DNA from: Ligustrum vulgare
Lineage: Eukaryota; Streptophyta; Magnoliopsida; Lamiales; Oleaceae
DNA: 64,000 nt
Reading direction: 5' to 3'
Assembly: GCA_963555705.1 (NCBI GenBank)
Contig: OY743171.1
Span: 25,848,852-25,912,851 of the forward strand
Part shown: one piece after another, positions 23,526 through 34,137 of the stretch
How positions within the stretch are numbered: position 1 is the stretch's first letter
Layout: every line of letters starts with the position of its first letter
The notes under the pieces: generated by a model
Told to the model about the DNA's origin: nothing
Databases searched by the model: none
The model's input: the letters and a program-made list of their open reading frames with translations, nothing else
Made by a program: the position numbers and the translations under genes

Positions 23526-24179
23526 ATGGAAGGACCAAAACTTCCACAAATCAAAACTATCTGTGTATTTTGTGGATCAAAAGTAGGGAAAAGTTTTGGG
23601 TATCTAGAAGCAGCAGTGGATTTAGGAAAGAAGTTGGGAGAGAAAGGTATCAATCTAGTATATGGAGGAGGTAGCTGTGGATTGATGGGTTGTGTTTCAC
23701 AATCCGCTCAAGCAGAGAAAGCAAGAGTAATAAGTGTTATACCCGTTCCTTTAGTTGATATCGCAGACAAAACACGAGGGCATGAAGTACAAACCTTATC
23801 TATCCATGAACTCATAACTTGCATGCTATATGGTTCTGATGCCTTTATAGCCCTGCCCGGAGGTTTTGGTACTTTAGAAGAAATATTTAATATTATCTCA
23901 TGGGCTCAACTGGATCTCCATACTAAGCCTATTGGGCTTTTAAATGTTAACAATTTCTTTGATGGTTTGCTAACATTTCTTGATTATGCTGTGGAACAAG
24001 GATTCATCTCTCCATTTTCTAGGAGAATCCTTATTTCTGCTCCTACTATCGAGGAACTGCTGGATAAGTTGCTATCATATATTCCAATACAAGATCCAGT
24101 AGGAGTTAAGATAGATTGGTCGCAAGGAAGGGGAATCAAGCGAAAATGGAGTCCGGTTAATGTAAACTTAACTTTGTAA
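23526..24179 (+). CDS. LOG-like protein (cytokinin riboside 5'-monophosphate phosphoribohydrolase family), intronless
   Basis: 217 codons, the usual length of plant LONELY GUY proteins. LOG enzymes release active cytokinin bases from their ribotides in the cytosol. The Rossmann-like fold is evident: ICVFCGSKVGKS (12-23), LVYGGGSCGLMG (44-55), FIALPGGFGTLEE (107-119), KPIGLLNV (134-141) and GFISP (159-163). The nucleotide motif PGGxGTxxE is complete, with Glu119. The second active-site motif, MHxRKxxM in the family, reads IHELITCM (93-100), so the conserved Arg and Lys are replaced by Leu and Ile. Plant LOG genes have several introns; this copy has none. The C-terminal 30 residues do not look like typical LOGs. 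The protein is clearly diverged yet free of stops. The start at 23526 (MEGPKLPQ) fits the family; an ATG at 23427 would add 33 residues. Catalysis is doubtful. Confidence 0.85.
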   Translation: MEGPKLPQIKTICVFCGSKVGKSFGYLEAAVDLGKKLGEKGINLVYGGGSCGLMGCVSQSAQAEKARVISVIPVPLVDIADKTRGHEVQTLSIHELITCMLYGSDAFIALPGGFGTLEEIFNIISWAQLDLHTKPIGLLNVNNFFDGLLTFLDYAVEQGFISPFSRRILISAPTIEELLDKLLSYIPIQDPVGVKIDWSQGRGIKRKWSPVNVNLTL

Positions 24180-24188
24180 ACCCTAGAA

Positions 24189-24400
24189 TAGGTGGTGGTA
24201 GAGTACGGAGTATTCTCACTCTTGAGACACACCATAAATTTCTAGGATTTTATCAATGTTTAATCTTGTGTACCTCAAAGATTTAAGGTAGTAGAGTATG
24301 GAGTATTCTAACTCTTGAAACACATCTCTTTGAATGATTCTTTATTTCCTCAAAAGATCAGAGGTGGTATGATATGGCTACTCCCGAAACACATCTCTAA
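24189..24400. repeat. Three copies of a ~50-nt motif after the LOG-like gene
   Basis: Copies start near 24191, 24288 and 24361 and share 'gtagagta.ggagtattct' and 'actcttga.acaca'. They resemble other short degenerate repeats of this element. An 18-nt piece of the motif (24216-24233) matches 23078-23095, inside the last codons of the cysteine-rich frame, at 17 positions. Confidence 0.6.
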
Positions 24401-25521
24401 TTTTGAGGATCATAAATGTTTTCCCCTTTTGTATTTTGCATGTATGACTCGTTTATACTTCTTCAAGAGCAATAATAATATCATTTCAGTATGTTTTAGA
24501 TGATAGTCTTTACTTCTTCTGGAGTAAATATGTACTTCTTCTGGAGTACATAAGTTCTTGTGCAAGAAATTTGATCAAAACTGCTTATCATAATCATATA
24601 ACATTTATCTCATAATACTGATGAGATTATTTTCACATTAGCCATATCCGTGCTATCATGTGATATTATCTTATCATACATCAACATTTCTTTGTTGAAT
24701 AATTTATTTTCATCCACCCTTTCAACTACAGATATTGGTAACTTCTGATACCATTTGTTGAAATATCAAATAATAACAATATTATCAAATTTATATGAGT
24801 AGAGATATTTAAAATCAGTAGAACCAACCATATAGGTAGTGACAATATAAAGAAATAATTATATTTCATAAATGAGCAAGTCATATCTCTAAATCCAGTC
24901 AACGTATTCATAATAGTCCAGGTCGTTACGATAATGAGTTATACTCAACACATCACGACATGGCAACTATTTTGTTACTTGTAAATCTTTTAATTTATCA
25001 TATTGATCACATAATAGTGTTAAATAATTTAGAATATATATTCTATTAACACTTATCATCATATCATTAATAATGATTAATCAAATTCGTTAAATCACGA
25101 TTAATATACTTTAACGTATCATCAAGGGCAAAATCGTCCATATTTTAATATATTGATCATATGGATAAATCGAAACCGTCAATAGGTTTGAAATTAAATT
25201 TAGAACAAACTTACTTTTGGTCCGAAGTTCAAAATCCCGTCGGAACTGCTCCAAAAACAGTTTTTAAGAAAATCGCTATGTTCGACCGCCGAAAAATTTC
25301 AAAACTGCACAAAACAGAAAAGTAAGATCATAGAAAAATTCAAATCATCAAGACGAACAAACTGCCTTTTGACGTCATCGCCGGAATCTGCCACGCGCCG
25401 TCGGTGGTAGGAAAAATCAACCCATCACCATAATGTGTGCCTCGACGTCCTGAACATGCCCATGGTCTCCGTTTCTCCAAAAGACCAATTATTTGGCCGG
25501 AATCTTCTTCAGTCCGCCGCA
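24401..25521. other. AT-rich interior of the LTR element, no gene recognised
   Basis: Non-coding by eye on both strands. 'cttcttctggagta' recurs at about 24512 and 24535. From 25200 onward the base composition rises in GC toward the 5' LTR, which suggests the start of a leader region of the element. Confidence 0.45.
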
Positions 25522-25840
25522 TCTTCTTCTCCGGCCAATAACTTCCGTTTTAACCGTCAGATCGACGCCAAATTTTAGTCGAGTCTTCTCCTAGAAAAGC
25601 CCGTTGATATGCCGCTGGCCGATCGTCGATCGGAGTTCAGGATCGTCCGGGATCAGCGTTTCAATTTTCGGTCAGATTTTGTTTTTTTTTTGCACAGTTT
25701 TTCAGCCTTTCTTCTCCGGTCAATATCTTCTGTTTCAGCCGTTGGATCATCCCAAAATTTCAGGTGAGTCTTCTCCTCGACAAGCCCGTTCTGATGGCGG
25801 TGGCCGATCGTCGATCGGATATCTGGATCGACCGGAATCT
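25522..25840 (-). repeat. Two-copy GC-richer repeat near the 5' LTR
   Basis: Copies of about 133 bp at 25522-25655 and 25708-25840 (period about 186) share 'ttcttctccgg', 'gagtcttctcct' and 'tggccgatcgtcgatcgga'. They lie just inside the 5' LTR of the minus-strand element and may be its untranslated leader. No shared coding frame is visible. Confidence 0.65.
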
Positions 25841-26043
25841 CCATTTTTCAGTTCGACCATAAATTTTAAAATTGAATAAATTTTCAGATCTACAATATAT
25901 GAGTTATTTTCTAAAGCCAAAAGTGTTTGGTTTGAGAAAAGGAAACATTGATTAGTAATAATCAGGTTTCTGATACAGATGTTCATCACTTAGATGCAAC
26001 TGTAGAGCATACTCCCGTTATATTACTCAATTGGCTAGAGACT

Positions 26044-26056
26044 CGTGCTGATAACG
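26044..26056 (-). promoter_or_regulatory. Primer-binding-site-like sequence
   Basis: CGTTATCAGCACG on the minus strand directly follows the 5' LTR. Its position is that of a tRNA primer site. The match to initiator tRNA-Met (TGGTATCAGAGC) is partial, so another tRNA or a variant site is likely. Confidence 0.55.
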
Positions 26057-26250
26057 TGTTGTAAAACTATTATGAAAACAATAGAGAATATAGAGAGAGA
26101 TATGAGAGAATTCTTCTCTTATTGAATTCATATGAATGAATGAAATAAGGCTCCTATTTATAAGAGTGAACAATGACACAATCGTAATATGTAAAGTTTA
26201 CAGGGATAAAATAGTAATGTCATTTACATATTTATATATTATTCATAACA
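26057..26250 (-). repeat. 5' LTR of the minus-strand element
   Basis: On the minus strand it runs TGTTATGAAT…TACAACA. It has a good TATA box (TATAAATAGG) and a downstream AATAAGA signal, so it could still promote transcription leftward through the element, antisense to the two plus-strand frames. Confidence 0.85.
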
Positions 26251-26593
26251 AGTGGTTCAATTTTTTACCTTTTATTTTTAATAAAAAATGATGGACGAAA
26301 CTTTGATTAGATCAAGTGTGCGTTCTTTAACTATCATATATCATCTAATTATTGGTTTTATTTGTATTTCCTTAAAATGGGATGTGATCTATACACTCAT
26401 TCAAAATCAAACTTTTATTTCAATTAATTATGTGTTCGGTAACAATAAAGATCTAGTTTATAAATCAATTTATAAATTATACAATTTTTCAATTTTTTTT
26501 TAATCACACACATTTTCTTTCTTAATTCTCAACCACATATTTTACTTAAAAAATACAAAAAAATTGCAATTAGAGCCGCCGACCAGTCAATAA

Positions 26594-26888
26594 GAGGCTA
26601 TTTGGTGCAGAATATTTTGGAAGAAATTTGATTTTTTAAAAAAATATGTGATTGAAAAGATGATGAATTGTGTGAAAGTAGTGTGTCTATACAAATTCGT
26701 AGTTGAAAATGAGATGATAAATGGGTATATTAATGCCTTGTTTGCTACTATTCATTTTTTTCAACTTTTTCTTCAAATTCACTTTCAACCACACATTTTT
26801 ATAGAACTTGCTACTTTTCATCCACATTCTCCAAAAACTCAATTTTTTTTCAAAATTTCTAAAAAACTTCCTACATCAAATAGACACT
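26594..26888. mobile_element. MITE candidate with TAA target duplication
   Basis: Imperfect inverted ends (GAGGCTATTTGGTG and, on the other strand, AGTGTCTATTTGATG) lie between TAA triplets at 26591-26593 and 26889-26891. The length is about 295 bp with an AT-rich middle. A three-base TAA/TTA duplication is typical of PIF/Harbinger (Tourist-like) MITEs. A plus-strand frame across it (26648-26983) is not considered coding. Confidence 0.45.
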
Positions 26889-27351
26889 TAATTCCACCCG
26901 TCCAGCTCCTACCTTCCTTTCAAAAGTTTTTTTCTTCCCCTTCTCTTTTCTTCTCCTTTCTATTTTATTCAAAAAATTCTTAAAGTTAAATATTTATCTA
27001 TTTTATCCATCAAAAACACGTGAAAAGCCACAAGTCATTTGACTAATTACACAGATTACAGATGGAAATTGTTAACCGGATGAAAATGCTATAAACGTGA
27101 AATGATGGAGAGTTGAAAAAAAATAAAAAAAGAAAAAAAGAAAAAGTTGGGAGTCCATTTGCATAAATTTAACAAATTCAGGATCCCATTGCAATTGTTT
27201 CAAATCAAAATATGTTATAAAGATATTCTACGGTGTATGTATGGGAGGTGTTTATAAAATAGATAGAGGTTATAAATGGCGGTAAATAGATGATGGATGA
27301 AAAATTATTTGACAAAAAATATCTTTTTATCAGGATATTTGTAAATACTTA

Positions 27352-27875
27352 GGCCGTATTTGTTTGAAAAAAATGAAAAACACGATAAGAAAATATTTCC
27401 AAGAATTAACTTGCCTAAAAATTATTTTCCTAAAAAATGTTAATTGGAAGTATTTGATTCGATTAATTTTTCAAGTGAAAAAGTGAGAAATTTTCCTAAT
27501 TTTATTATTTAATTGATATTATTTTTCATGACAAATAAATTAAAATTTAACTATTTTAATTAATTTTTTAATGTTCCATTCATTTATACTTGATAATAAT
27601 AATGTTAATTTCTGAAAAACAAATAAGTCAATTAATAACAATAAAATGATCAAACGTGACGCAAAAGACTTTTCCACTTAAGATGGAAAATGTTTTCTTA
27701 CCAAATAGATAAGAAAATATTTTCAAGACAAATGAGGTAGTTGTACTTTAAATAATTAAGAAAATATTTTTCAAGGCAAATTTTTCCAATCAAACACCAA
27801 ACAAATACAAAAGGTGGAAATTTTTTTTCATGATTTGACATTTTCCAAGCAAATGAAGGTATATCAAACACAGCC
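27352..27875. mobile_element. Tourist-like MITE, TTA target duplication
   Basis: TTA triplets at 27349-27351 and 27876-27878 flank inverted ends GGCCGTATTTG and, from the other strand, GGCTGTGTTTG. The body of 524 bp consists of 'aaaatattttc' type arms that pair with one another. No coding frame. Assignment to the PIF/Harbinger group rests on the triplet and the terminal sequence. Confidence 0.7.
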
Positions 27876-27893
27876 TTAAAAATTTATATTCTA

Positions 27894-27895
<2 letters not shown>

Positions 27896-27946
<51 letters not shown>
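27896..27946. repeat. TTA microsatellite at a Helitron head
   Basis: About 50 bp of perfect TTA repeats directly before 'aaagcaggatgg'. Confidence 0.95.
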
Positions 27947-27947
<1 letters not shown>

Positions 27948-28367
27948 AGCAGGATGGCCGTTACCAAAATACACACATATTTCAGTCCAAAATTCACTTC
28001 TTAAATCATTAATTTTGACCTCAATTGTCAAATATTCTTAATTTCAACATTTTTATTTTGAATTTTTCTAGCAGTTCCATAATTTTAACAGTTGTCAACT
28101 TGAGACGGTGTTAAAATTAGTTAGTGGATTTTGAAATTAGGTCAGTTAATTCTGAATTGGTTTCTTCTCCACCTCGAGTCTTATCCTCGACGTTGCGCTT
28201 CCTTACCGGTAACCATAATTCAATCTGTATACTCTATGAGCGAGTCCATAAATGGGTGCAAACCATAGCAAGAAGTACGGATTCGATAAAATTGAAGGCT
28301 GTGCACGAAAGGTATTTTTGTTTAGTCTATTTTGTATTTTTCTGAACATGGGTTCTTCAGTTATTTA

Positions 28368-28883
28368 GGGTCTGTTTGACAGGTTAAGTTTTCCGTGGAA
28401 AAGGAAATTTTTTTCCAACTTTTCTACTTTATTCCGTTAGATTGCGAAAATTTTTCATGGAAAATATTTTCCGCGAACCCCACCCACACGCTCCTTTTCC
28501 TTGTTTTGGTGAAAATATTTTCTTTGGGTTTTGGTGGATTTTATTTTCCATGATAGATAGAAAATTATTTTCGACACGTTTAATCAATTTTGTTATTGTT
28601 AATTGACTTATTTTCTTTCCAAAAAATAACATTATCATCATCAAGTACAAATACATTTTAAAAGTAAAAAAAAAAATTTTTTTTTGATTAAAATAGCAAA
28701 AAATTACTTTATTTTCCATGAAAAATAATGTCAATCAAACAACAAAAGTTGGAAAATTCCCTAATTTTTTCACCTAGAAAATTATATCAATCAAACACAT
28801 TAAACTTCTAATTCCCAGGAATTCAATTCCCTGAAATTCATTTTCTTTCCACCCAAATTCCACCCTCGCTATCAAACGCACCC
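28368..28883. mobile_element. Tourist-like MITE, TTA target duplication
   Basis: TTA at 28365-28367 and 28884-28886 flank inverted ends GGGTCTGTTTGA and, on the other strand, GGGTGCGTTTGA. The body of 516 bp has 'ttttccatgaaaaat' type arms. It is related in style but not identical to the MITE at 27352. It lies between an exon-like segment (28124-28311) and the palindrome. Confidence 0.72.
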
Positions 28884-28942
28884 TTAGATCATGTGCCAGG
28901 AATTTCTTTCTTTTTACATGCTATGTTTAGTTTCATCTCCAC

Positions 28943-30611
28943 AGTAATCTTTAGGTTTGAATCTTTTTAATTGGGTTAATAGCACAAAACGTCCCAACGT
29001 TTGACATGTATTGTGCAAAACGTCCCAACGTTTTGATTTTTGACGCTAAACATCCCAACCTTTACAATTTTTGGTAGAAGACATCATTTCTGTCAATTTT
29101 AACCCCATTTCACCGTTAACTTCAAATTGAACAGTAAATGTTAAGGGCATTTTTGTCCAAAAAAAAAGCAGCCCATTCATACTTGGGTAATTGGCACAAA
29201 ACGTCCCTACGTTTGACACTTATTGTGGAAAAACGTCCATACGTTTATTTTTTTGGCGAATAACGTCTCTATGTTTATTTTTTTGGCGAATAACGTCCAT
29301 ACCTTTAAATTTTCTTGTTCATTAGTCCCCAAATTTTACTTTTCTTTCAATTTAGTCATTCCGTATTTTATTTAAAGGTAATTGTCTTCAAACGTGTATA
29401 ACTTTTGATCTACAACTCCGAATTGCACTCCGTTTTTTGCGTTGAACTCCAAATTCATCTATCTTTCTTATGATGTATCATGTGCTCATTTATTAAACAT
29501 TTCGTTTTGACTTTTGTATAGTAGATACTTATTTTGTTAGGGCATAATTGATTGACGTAAATTGATTTCTGTAAATTTTATTGAAACAGTGAAATTTTAA
29601 TTTTAGTGTGTGTTCAGCGGCCAGCGGAATTTATAAATTGGATTTATTTGACTTTGTAATCTTTTTAAGGTAAAATATTTGGTTAAAAATTGGTATGTTT
29701 AGCCCTGTTTGAGCCATATTATAATCTCTAATAATTTTCTGAACAACACACATTCTCTCTCTTTCTCCAATTTTTAAAAAGTGATTTGAAGAGAGAGAAT
29801 GTGTGTTGTTCAGAAAGTTATTAGAGATTATAACATGGCTCAAACAGGGGCTAAATATACCAATTTTTAATCAAATATTTTACCTTAAAAAGATTACAAA
29901 GTCAAATAAATTCAATTTATAAATTCCGCTGGACGCCGAACACACACTAAAATTAAAATTTCACTGTTTCAATAAAATTTACAGAAATCAATTTACGTCA
30001 ATCAATTATACCATAACAAAATAAGTATCTACTATACAAAAGTCAAAACGAAATGTTTAATAAATGAGCACATGATACATCATAAGAAAGATGGTTGAAT
30101 TTGGAGTTCAACGCAAAAAACAGAGTGCAATTCGGAGTTGTAGATCAAAAGTTATACACGTTTGAAGACAATTACCTTTAAATAAAACACGGAATGACTA
30201 AATTGAAAGAAAAGTAAAATTTGGGGACTAATGAACAAGAAAATTTAAAGGTAGGGACGTTATTCGCCAAAAAAATAAAGGTAGGGACGTTATTCGCCAA
30301 AAAAATAAACGTAGGGACGTTTTTCCACAATAAGTGTAAAACGTAGGGACGTTTTGTGCCAATTATCCAAGTATGAATGGGCTGCTATTTTTTTTGGACG
30401 AAAATGCCCTTGACATTTACTGTTCAATTTGAAGTTAACGGTGAAATGGGGTTAAAATTGACAGAAAGGATGCCTTCTACCAAAAATTGTAAAGGTTGGG
30501 ATGTTTAGCGTCAAAAATCAAAACGTTGAGACGTTTTGCACAATACATGTCAAACGTTGGGACGTTTTGTGCTATTAACCCAATTAAAAAGATTCAAACC
30601 TAAAGATTACT
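28943..30611. repeat. Nearly perfect 1.67 kb palindrome (foldback element)
   Basis: The left arm from 28943 (agtaatctttaggtttg) is mirrored by the right arm ending at 30611, with the centre near 29777. Each arm is about 830 bp and the arms differ at only scattered positions. Each arm contains two modules that open alike ('gg.taat.gcacaaaacgtcc' at about 28975 and 29187), so one foldback unit may be nested in another. No clear target duplication was found. No coding frame. Transcription through it would yield a long hairpin RNA. It sits where an intron of the DUF1666 gene fragment is expected (donor-like AAGGTATTT at 28309, acceptor-like TTACAG before 30638). Confidence 0.85.
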
Positions 30612-30637
30612 TAGTAAGGTTTTCTTTTTCCTTACAG

Positions 30638-32057
30638 GCTGAGGAAAGATGAGAGTTCTTTAAAGGGAAACATAGATTAATTAGAGTTTATTTCAACAAT
30701 GTGAAAGGAACAAATTTTGTTGTAGAAACAGAGTCTGAATCATAGAAAGATATAGCTGAGTTTAGAGGCTTTGACAATGACGTTGAGGAAGAGAAATCAG
30801 AGGGTTTCTGAAGCAAGAAACGGGTAATTTATTTAATCCTCAATTAGTACTTTTTACAAGTACTGAGTTCATACATGGGAGTAGTATTAGTGCGTTCATT
30901 GATGAACAAGAAATTTTTAACGCTGAAGAAATTAAGAATAAAGACAGAAATTGGGATTCTTACGAAAACGAAGAAATCATTGTTGTTGATGAGTGTTTGC
31001 TAGAAAAACCTCAAAGAAAGTAGTTGATAATGGAACAGATGATATTCTTGTGGACGAGAAAGAAAATGCAGTTGATGAGAGAATTGAATTTTCTGAAGAG
31101 AAAATAGCGGTTAAAGAAGAAAACAATTTTGGAAGTGATCAAGAATATTTGGATGAAGGCCAATTCCATTCAGAGAAAAATCCCGCGGTTACTGATTCTA
31201 ATACTAAATCTTCGAGTTTTGAGCATATTCATTCTGTTTATGAGTACCTTAGTCGGTTCTTATAGTGAGGGCTACCTGTCGGATACGATGTTTGATTTTG
31301 ATGCTTCGATGGATACTGATGATGAAAAGGGGAGTTTAGATTCAAGGTGAATTGTCAGATTTGGAAGAAAATAAAAAATTATCAAATGAATTTGATGGTG
31401 AAGACAGTGATGTAATGGTTGAGCTTAGGAAATTAGAAGAGGACAGGTTAACCTCTGATTTTCTATCTGAAAATGGTTTTATTGTCAATAATAAGAACAA
31501 GGGTATTGATAATTCAGAAAATCAGATTTCAAAAGATTCATCAATGTAGAATTATGAGGATGTAAAAAATTTAGAGTCATTGTGGGAACATCAAGAATTG
31601 ATTGAGCAGTTGAATATGGGAATTAGAAAGGTTAGGGCTACTGGGTTGCCCACCATTTTAGAAGAGTCCAAGCCTCCTAAGATAATGGACGACTTAAAGC
31701 CATGGAAAATTGACGAAAGGTTCCAACTTGAAGATTACATCGACGAGCTTCACAAATTCCACAAGTGCTATAGAGAAAGGATGCGGAAATTCGATATCTT
31801 GAACTACCAGAAGATGTCTACAATAGGCCAGTCACATCGTTTAGTCACAAGTGTGTGCAGTTCTTTCGTTTATTACTTCCAAATGTTGCTTTATGTTCTT
31901 TATCTCGACTAAATTTCTAGATAATGATAACTTGATTCTTTTTATGTGTACATTAATTATCATGTTTTTAGTCACAGGTTTTGTGCAGCTAAAAGATCCT
32001 CTTCGATTAGTTTCAATGCAGAAATCGTCAGCTCCAACACTTAAATTAGTAGGCTGA
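30638..32057 (+). pseudogene. DUF1666-family gene fragment, broken
   Basis: Plus-strand pieces resemble the plant DUF1666 ('ribosomal protein L34Ae'-annotated) proteins of unknown function. An acidic, low-complexity region comes first (about 30993-31549: VDEKENAVDERIEFSEEK, LSDTMFDFDASMDTDDE). The conserved core follows at 31580-31830 (MWEHQELIEQ, RATGLPTILEESK, YRERMRKFDILNYQKM). It then passes into an intron-like gap and resumes near 31975 (FVQLKDPLRLVS). Frameshifts near 31260 and 31345, a TAG at 31547-31549 and an early TAA after the first exon make it a pseudogene. The rest of the domain is missing. An upstream exon may be 28124-28311, whose frame joins in phase to 30638. Intron remnants show it is a genomic fragment, fitting Helitron capture. 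Confidence 0.6.
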
Positions 32058-33406
32058 ATTTTTGCACAAATTGGGGTGATTCAGTAGGAGGTTCAGCGAA
32101 TAATGTTGAGAGAATAACGTATCTGTAACTCTACATTCAACGTATTGCAAAAACATCTCTACACATTCTCTCTAAAAACCCAAAATTGAATATGTGTGCC
32201 TGGAGAAGAGGACGAAGGGGAGGCGATGGAGCCGGTCATGGCCAACAACAGTCTCTAGCCTCGAGACGTGGCCGCTGTGGCAGTCCTGGACGCTGTCACA
32301 GACCATATAGACTTTACGACTCTATAAAACTCCTCCTTCCATTTGAAATAGATACAGGGCACACATATACATATATGAGCGTCGCCATTCACTTTTTCAT
32401 CCGTAGTTCATGGCTCTTCTTTATCTCATTCTTTTGAGAATGCACAGAATGGTATTTATGGATGATGTTCTTCCAGAGCACAGAGCGTTGAGTTATTGTG
32501 TTAAGGGAGAGGTCAATGCAGTTTATAGCATTTTATTCTCATCTTTTCCTCTTCTTTTTTGATTAAATTATCGGTTGTAGCTTGATATGCATAGTAGAGG
32601 AGAGGAGGTAAAGGTAGTTCAGAAATGAAGTCATCCCTTTAATTTGAAGAAAGATTTTTAAACCTTTCGTAATTTGTTCCTATGAGCAGGAAAAGTTTGC
32701 GGGTTACAAGGAAGGTTTTGGAATTTGGTATATTTCTTGCTGTAAGAAAGTGGTACATGTGTCGATGTCTCTAGCATTGTATGAAAATCTGAGTAATATA
32801 TTTTTTGCCTGTTTGGATGAGTTGATAAGGTTGTCATGAGCACCTTTTTAAGTTACCCAAATGTGTTTTTTGTCTACTATAGCAGTAAAAGCACCTTGTC
32901 TGTGATGTTAACATTCTTATTGTCATCAACAGGTGAGCCCCTCTCAGTTGCGTCTTGCCTAAAGCCTTAAGTATTTATTAGATATTCCTGTTTAATTCTA
33001 TTTGTGACATGTTGGTCCTGTGATTTGTGTCATGTTATTAGGCAACAAATTTCAGAAAGTGCCAATTTTTAAATATTGTTAGTGTCACTTGACATAGTAA
33101 AATTAACAAGAGCACCTTCAAGGACCAGAATCTTGATCATATCCCTAAGTAAGAGTTGTACTATATGAATTGGTTTAGAATTCAGTTACCATTAACATGG
33201 TTCTATTTGGTTTGACAATTACAATAACATGTTTATATCCAACGGGGTGTCTCTGCATGAGCTATCTCTCAACCTCTAAAAAAAAAAATATAAGTCTCTC
33301 CAAATGAAAATGATGATCTGCTCCATATTCTCTGATTATAGAGATCTTATGCTGTGATAATTGTCCCCTATCCTTTCACATTGGTGAGTATACACTTAAG
33401 TTAGGT

Positions 33407-33492
<86 letters not shown>

Positions 33493-33700
33493 TAGCATAG
33501 GTTCATTATTTTTTACTACATTCATGTTGCATCAATTTTGAATTAGATCTATTTTCTTCTTTTTATTATCAATTTTCTTCTTTTTATTATCTTATATTTA
33601 ATATATGGGTACCAGAGTGATGTCCTATTAGGTCATAGTCAAAAGTCTTATAATTCCTATTTTCCACCGTCTTACTCTTCATGCTTGGTTCCTCTTGCAG
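32058..33700. other. No gene recognised; intron-like AT-rich DNA
   Basis: Mixed AT-rich sequence with scattered short frames. A GC-richer patch at 32186-32330 (RRGRRGGDGAGHG in one frame) has no recognisable relative. At 33700-33840 an exon-like stretch between a pyrimidine-rich acceptor (ttgcag) and GTGCATAT contains a frame with RNNNAIAAGRVARVNALEQI that I do not recognise; it may be another captured gene fragment. Confidence 0.4.
33408..33492. repeat. TTA microsatellite
   Basis: About 84 bp of uninterrupted ATT/TTA repeats. Neighbouring text 'aggttcattatt' occurs on both sides, so the tract expanded within a short duplicated phrase. Confidence 0.95.
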
Positions 33701-34105
33701 AACATGTTTCTCTTCCAAGAATTCCCCCAGACGATATGAGAATATGATCTAGAAGGAAATGTTTGCGGAGAGAAATAATAATGCCATTGCTGCTGGGAGA
33801 GTTGCACGAGTCAATGCTCTAGAACAAATAACCCAGAGGTGCATATATATTGTTGAACAACAGAGGCTGATGCTGGTGGATGTACTGACTTCAAGCATTT
33901 GATAAGTTTTTCACATAGCTGTTTCGGCTGGTGGTTATTGTAACTCACAACTCTTTCAATAATTTCATAACGAAGTTGAGCTATGTATCTGTTAAGAGTT
34001 TCACTTAGTACATCTTCTACTATATTGTATTTTGCTATTTTATTTTATCCTTTTAAAGATGATCAACTCGGTGTCAGTACATTATATTATATCAATAGAA
34101 TATGT

Positions 34106-34132
34106 CTGTGCATCGCACAGGTGTGAAACTAG
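34106..34132 (+). other. Helitron 3' terminus (hairpin plus CTAG)
   Basis: A 15-nt hairpin CTGTGCATCGCACAG followed after 8 nt by CTAG and then T. This is the diagnostic Helitron tail; a stronger example of the same family ends at 46080. Confidence 0.75.
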
Positions 34133-34137
34133 TTATT

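Larger units (their letters stand above)
19369..26250 (-). mobile_element. Non-autonomous LTR retroelement carrying LOG-like and viral-like frames
   Basis: The element begins and ends with a related LTR of 181 bp (19369-19549) and 194 bp (26057-26250). A polypurine tract precedes the left LTR and a primer-site-like sequence follows the right LTR, so it is transcribed on the minus strand. The flanking 5-mers AGATG and AGTGG agree at three of five positions, a weak target duplication. The 6.5 kb interior has no recognisable gag, protease, RT or integrase. It holds a five-copy short repeat near the polypurine tract, a nested GC-rich MITE, two plus-strand frames (22696-23106 and 23526-24179), a three-copy repeat after them, and a two-copy GC-richer block near the 5' LTR. 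The LTRs differ at about a dozen sites by eye plus one indel, so the insertion is not recent. Confidence 0.85.
27890..34132 (+). mobile_element. Helitron-like element carrying a broken DUF1666 gene (candidate)
   Basis: The left end at 27890 reads TCTATATTATTA… and, after a TTA microsatellite, 'ttaaagcaggatggccg'. This head sequence recurs in related form at several places in the window. The right end is a hairpin CTGTGCATCGCACAG (34106-34120), then a short spacer and CTAG, followed by T, as expected for Helitron 3' ends. Between the ends lie exon-like pieces of a host gene, a MITE and a large palindrome. No Rep/helicase is present, so it would be non-autonomous. Whether these two ends belong to one element is inference. 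Confidence 0.5.

Noticed and set aside
22500..24250. A complete integrated RNA virus genome
   Set aside because: No replicase, movement or coat protein sequence was recognised on either side; only one virus-like frame is supported.
32186..32437. Arg/Gly-rich 83-codon frame
   Set aside because: No homology, no coding context, one GC-rich patch only.
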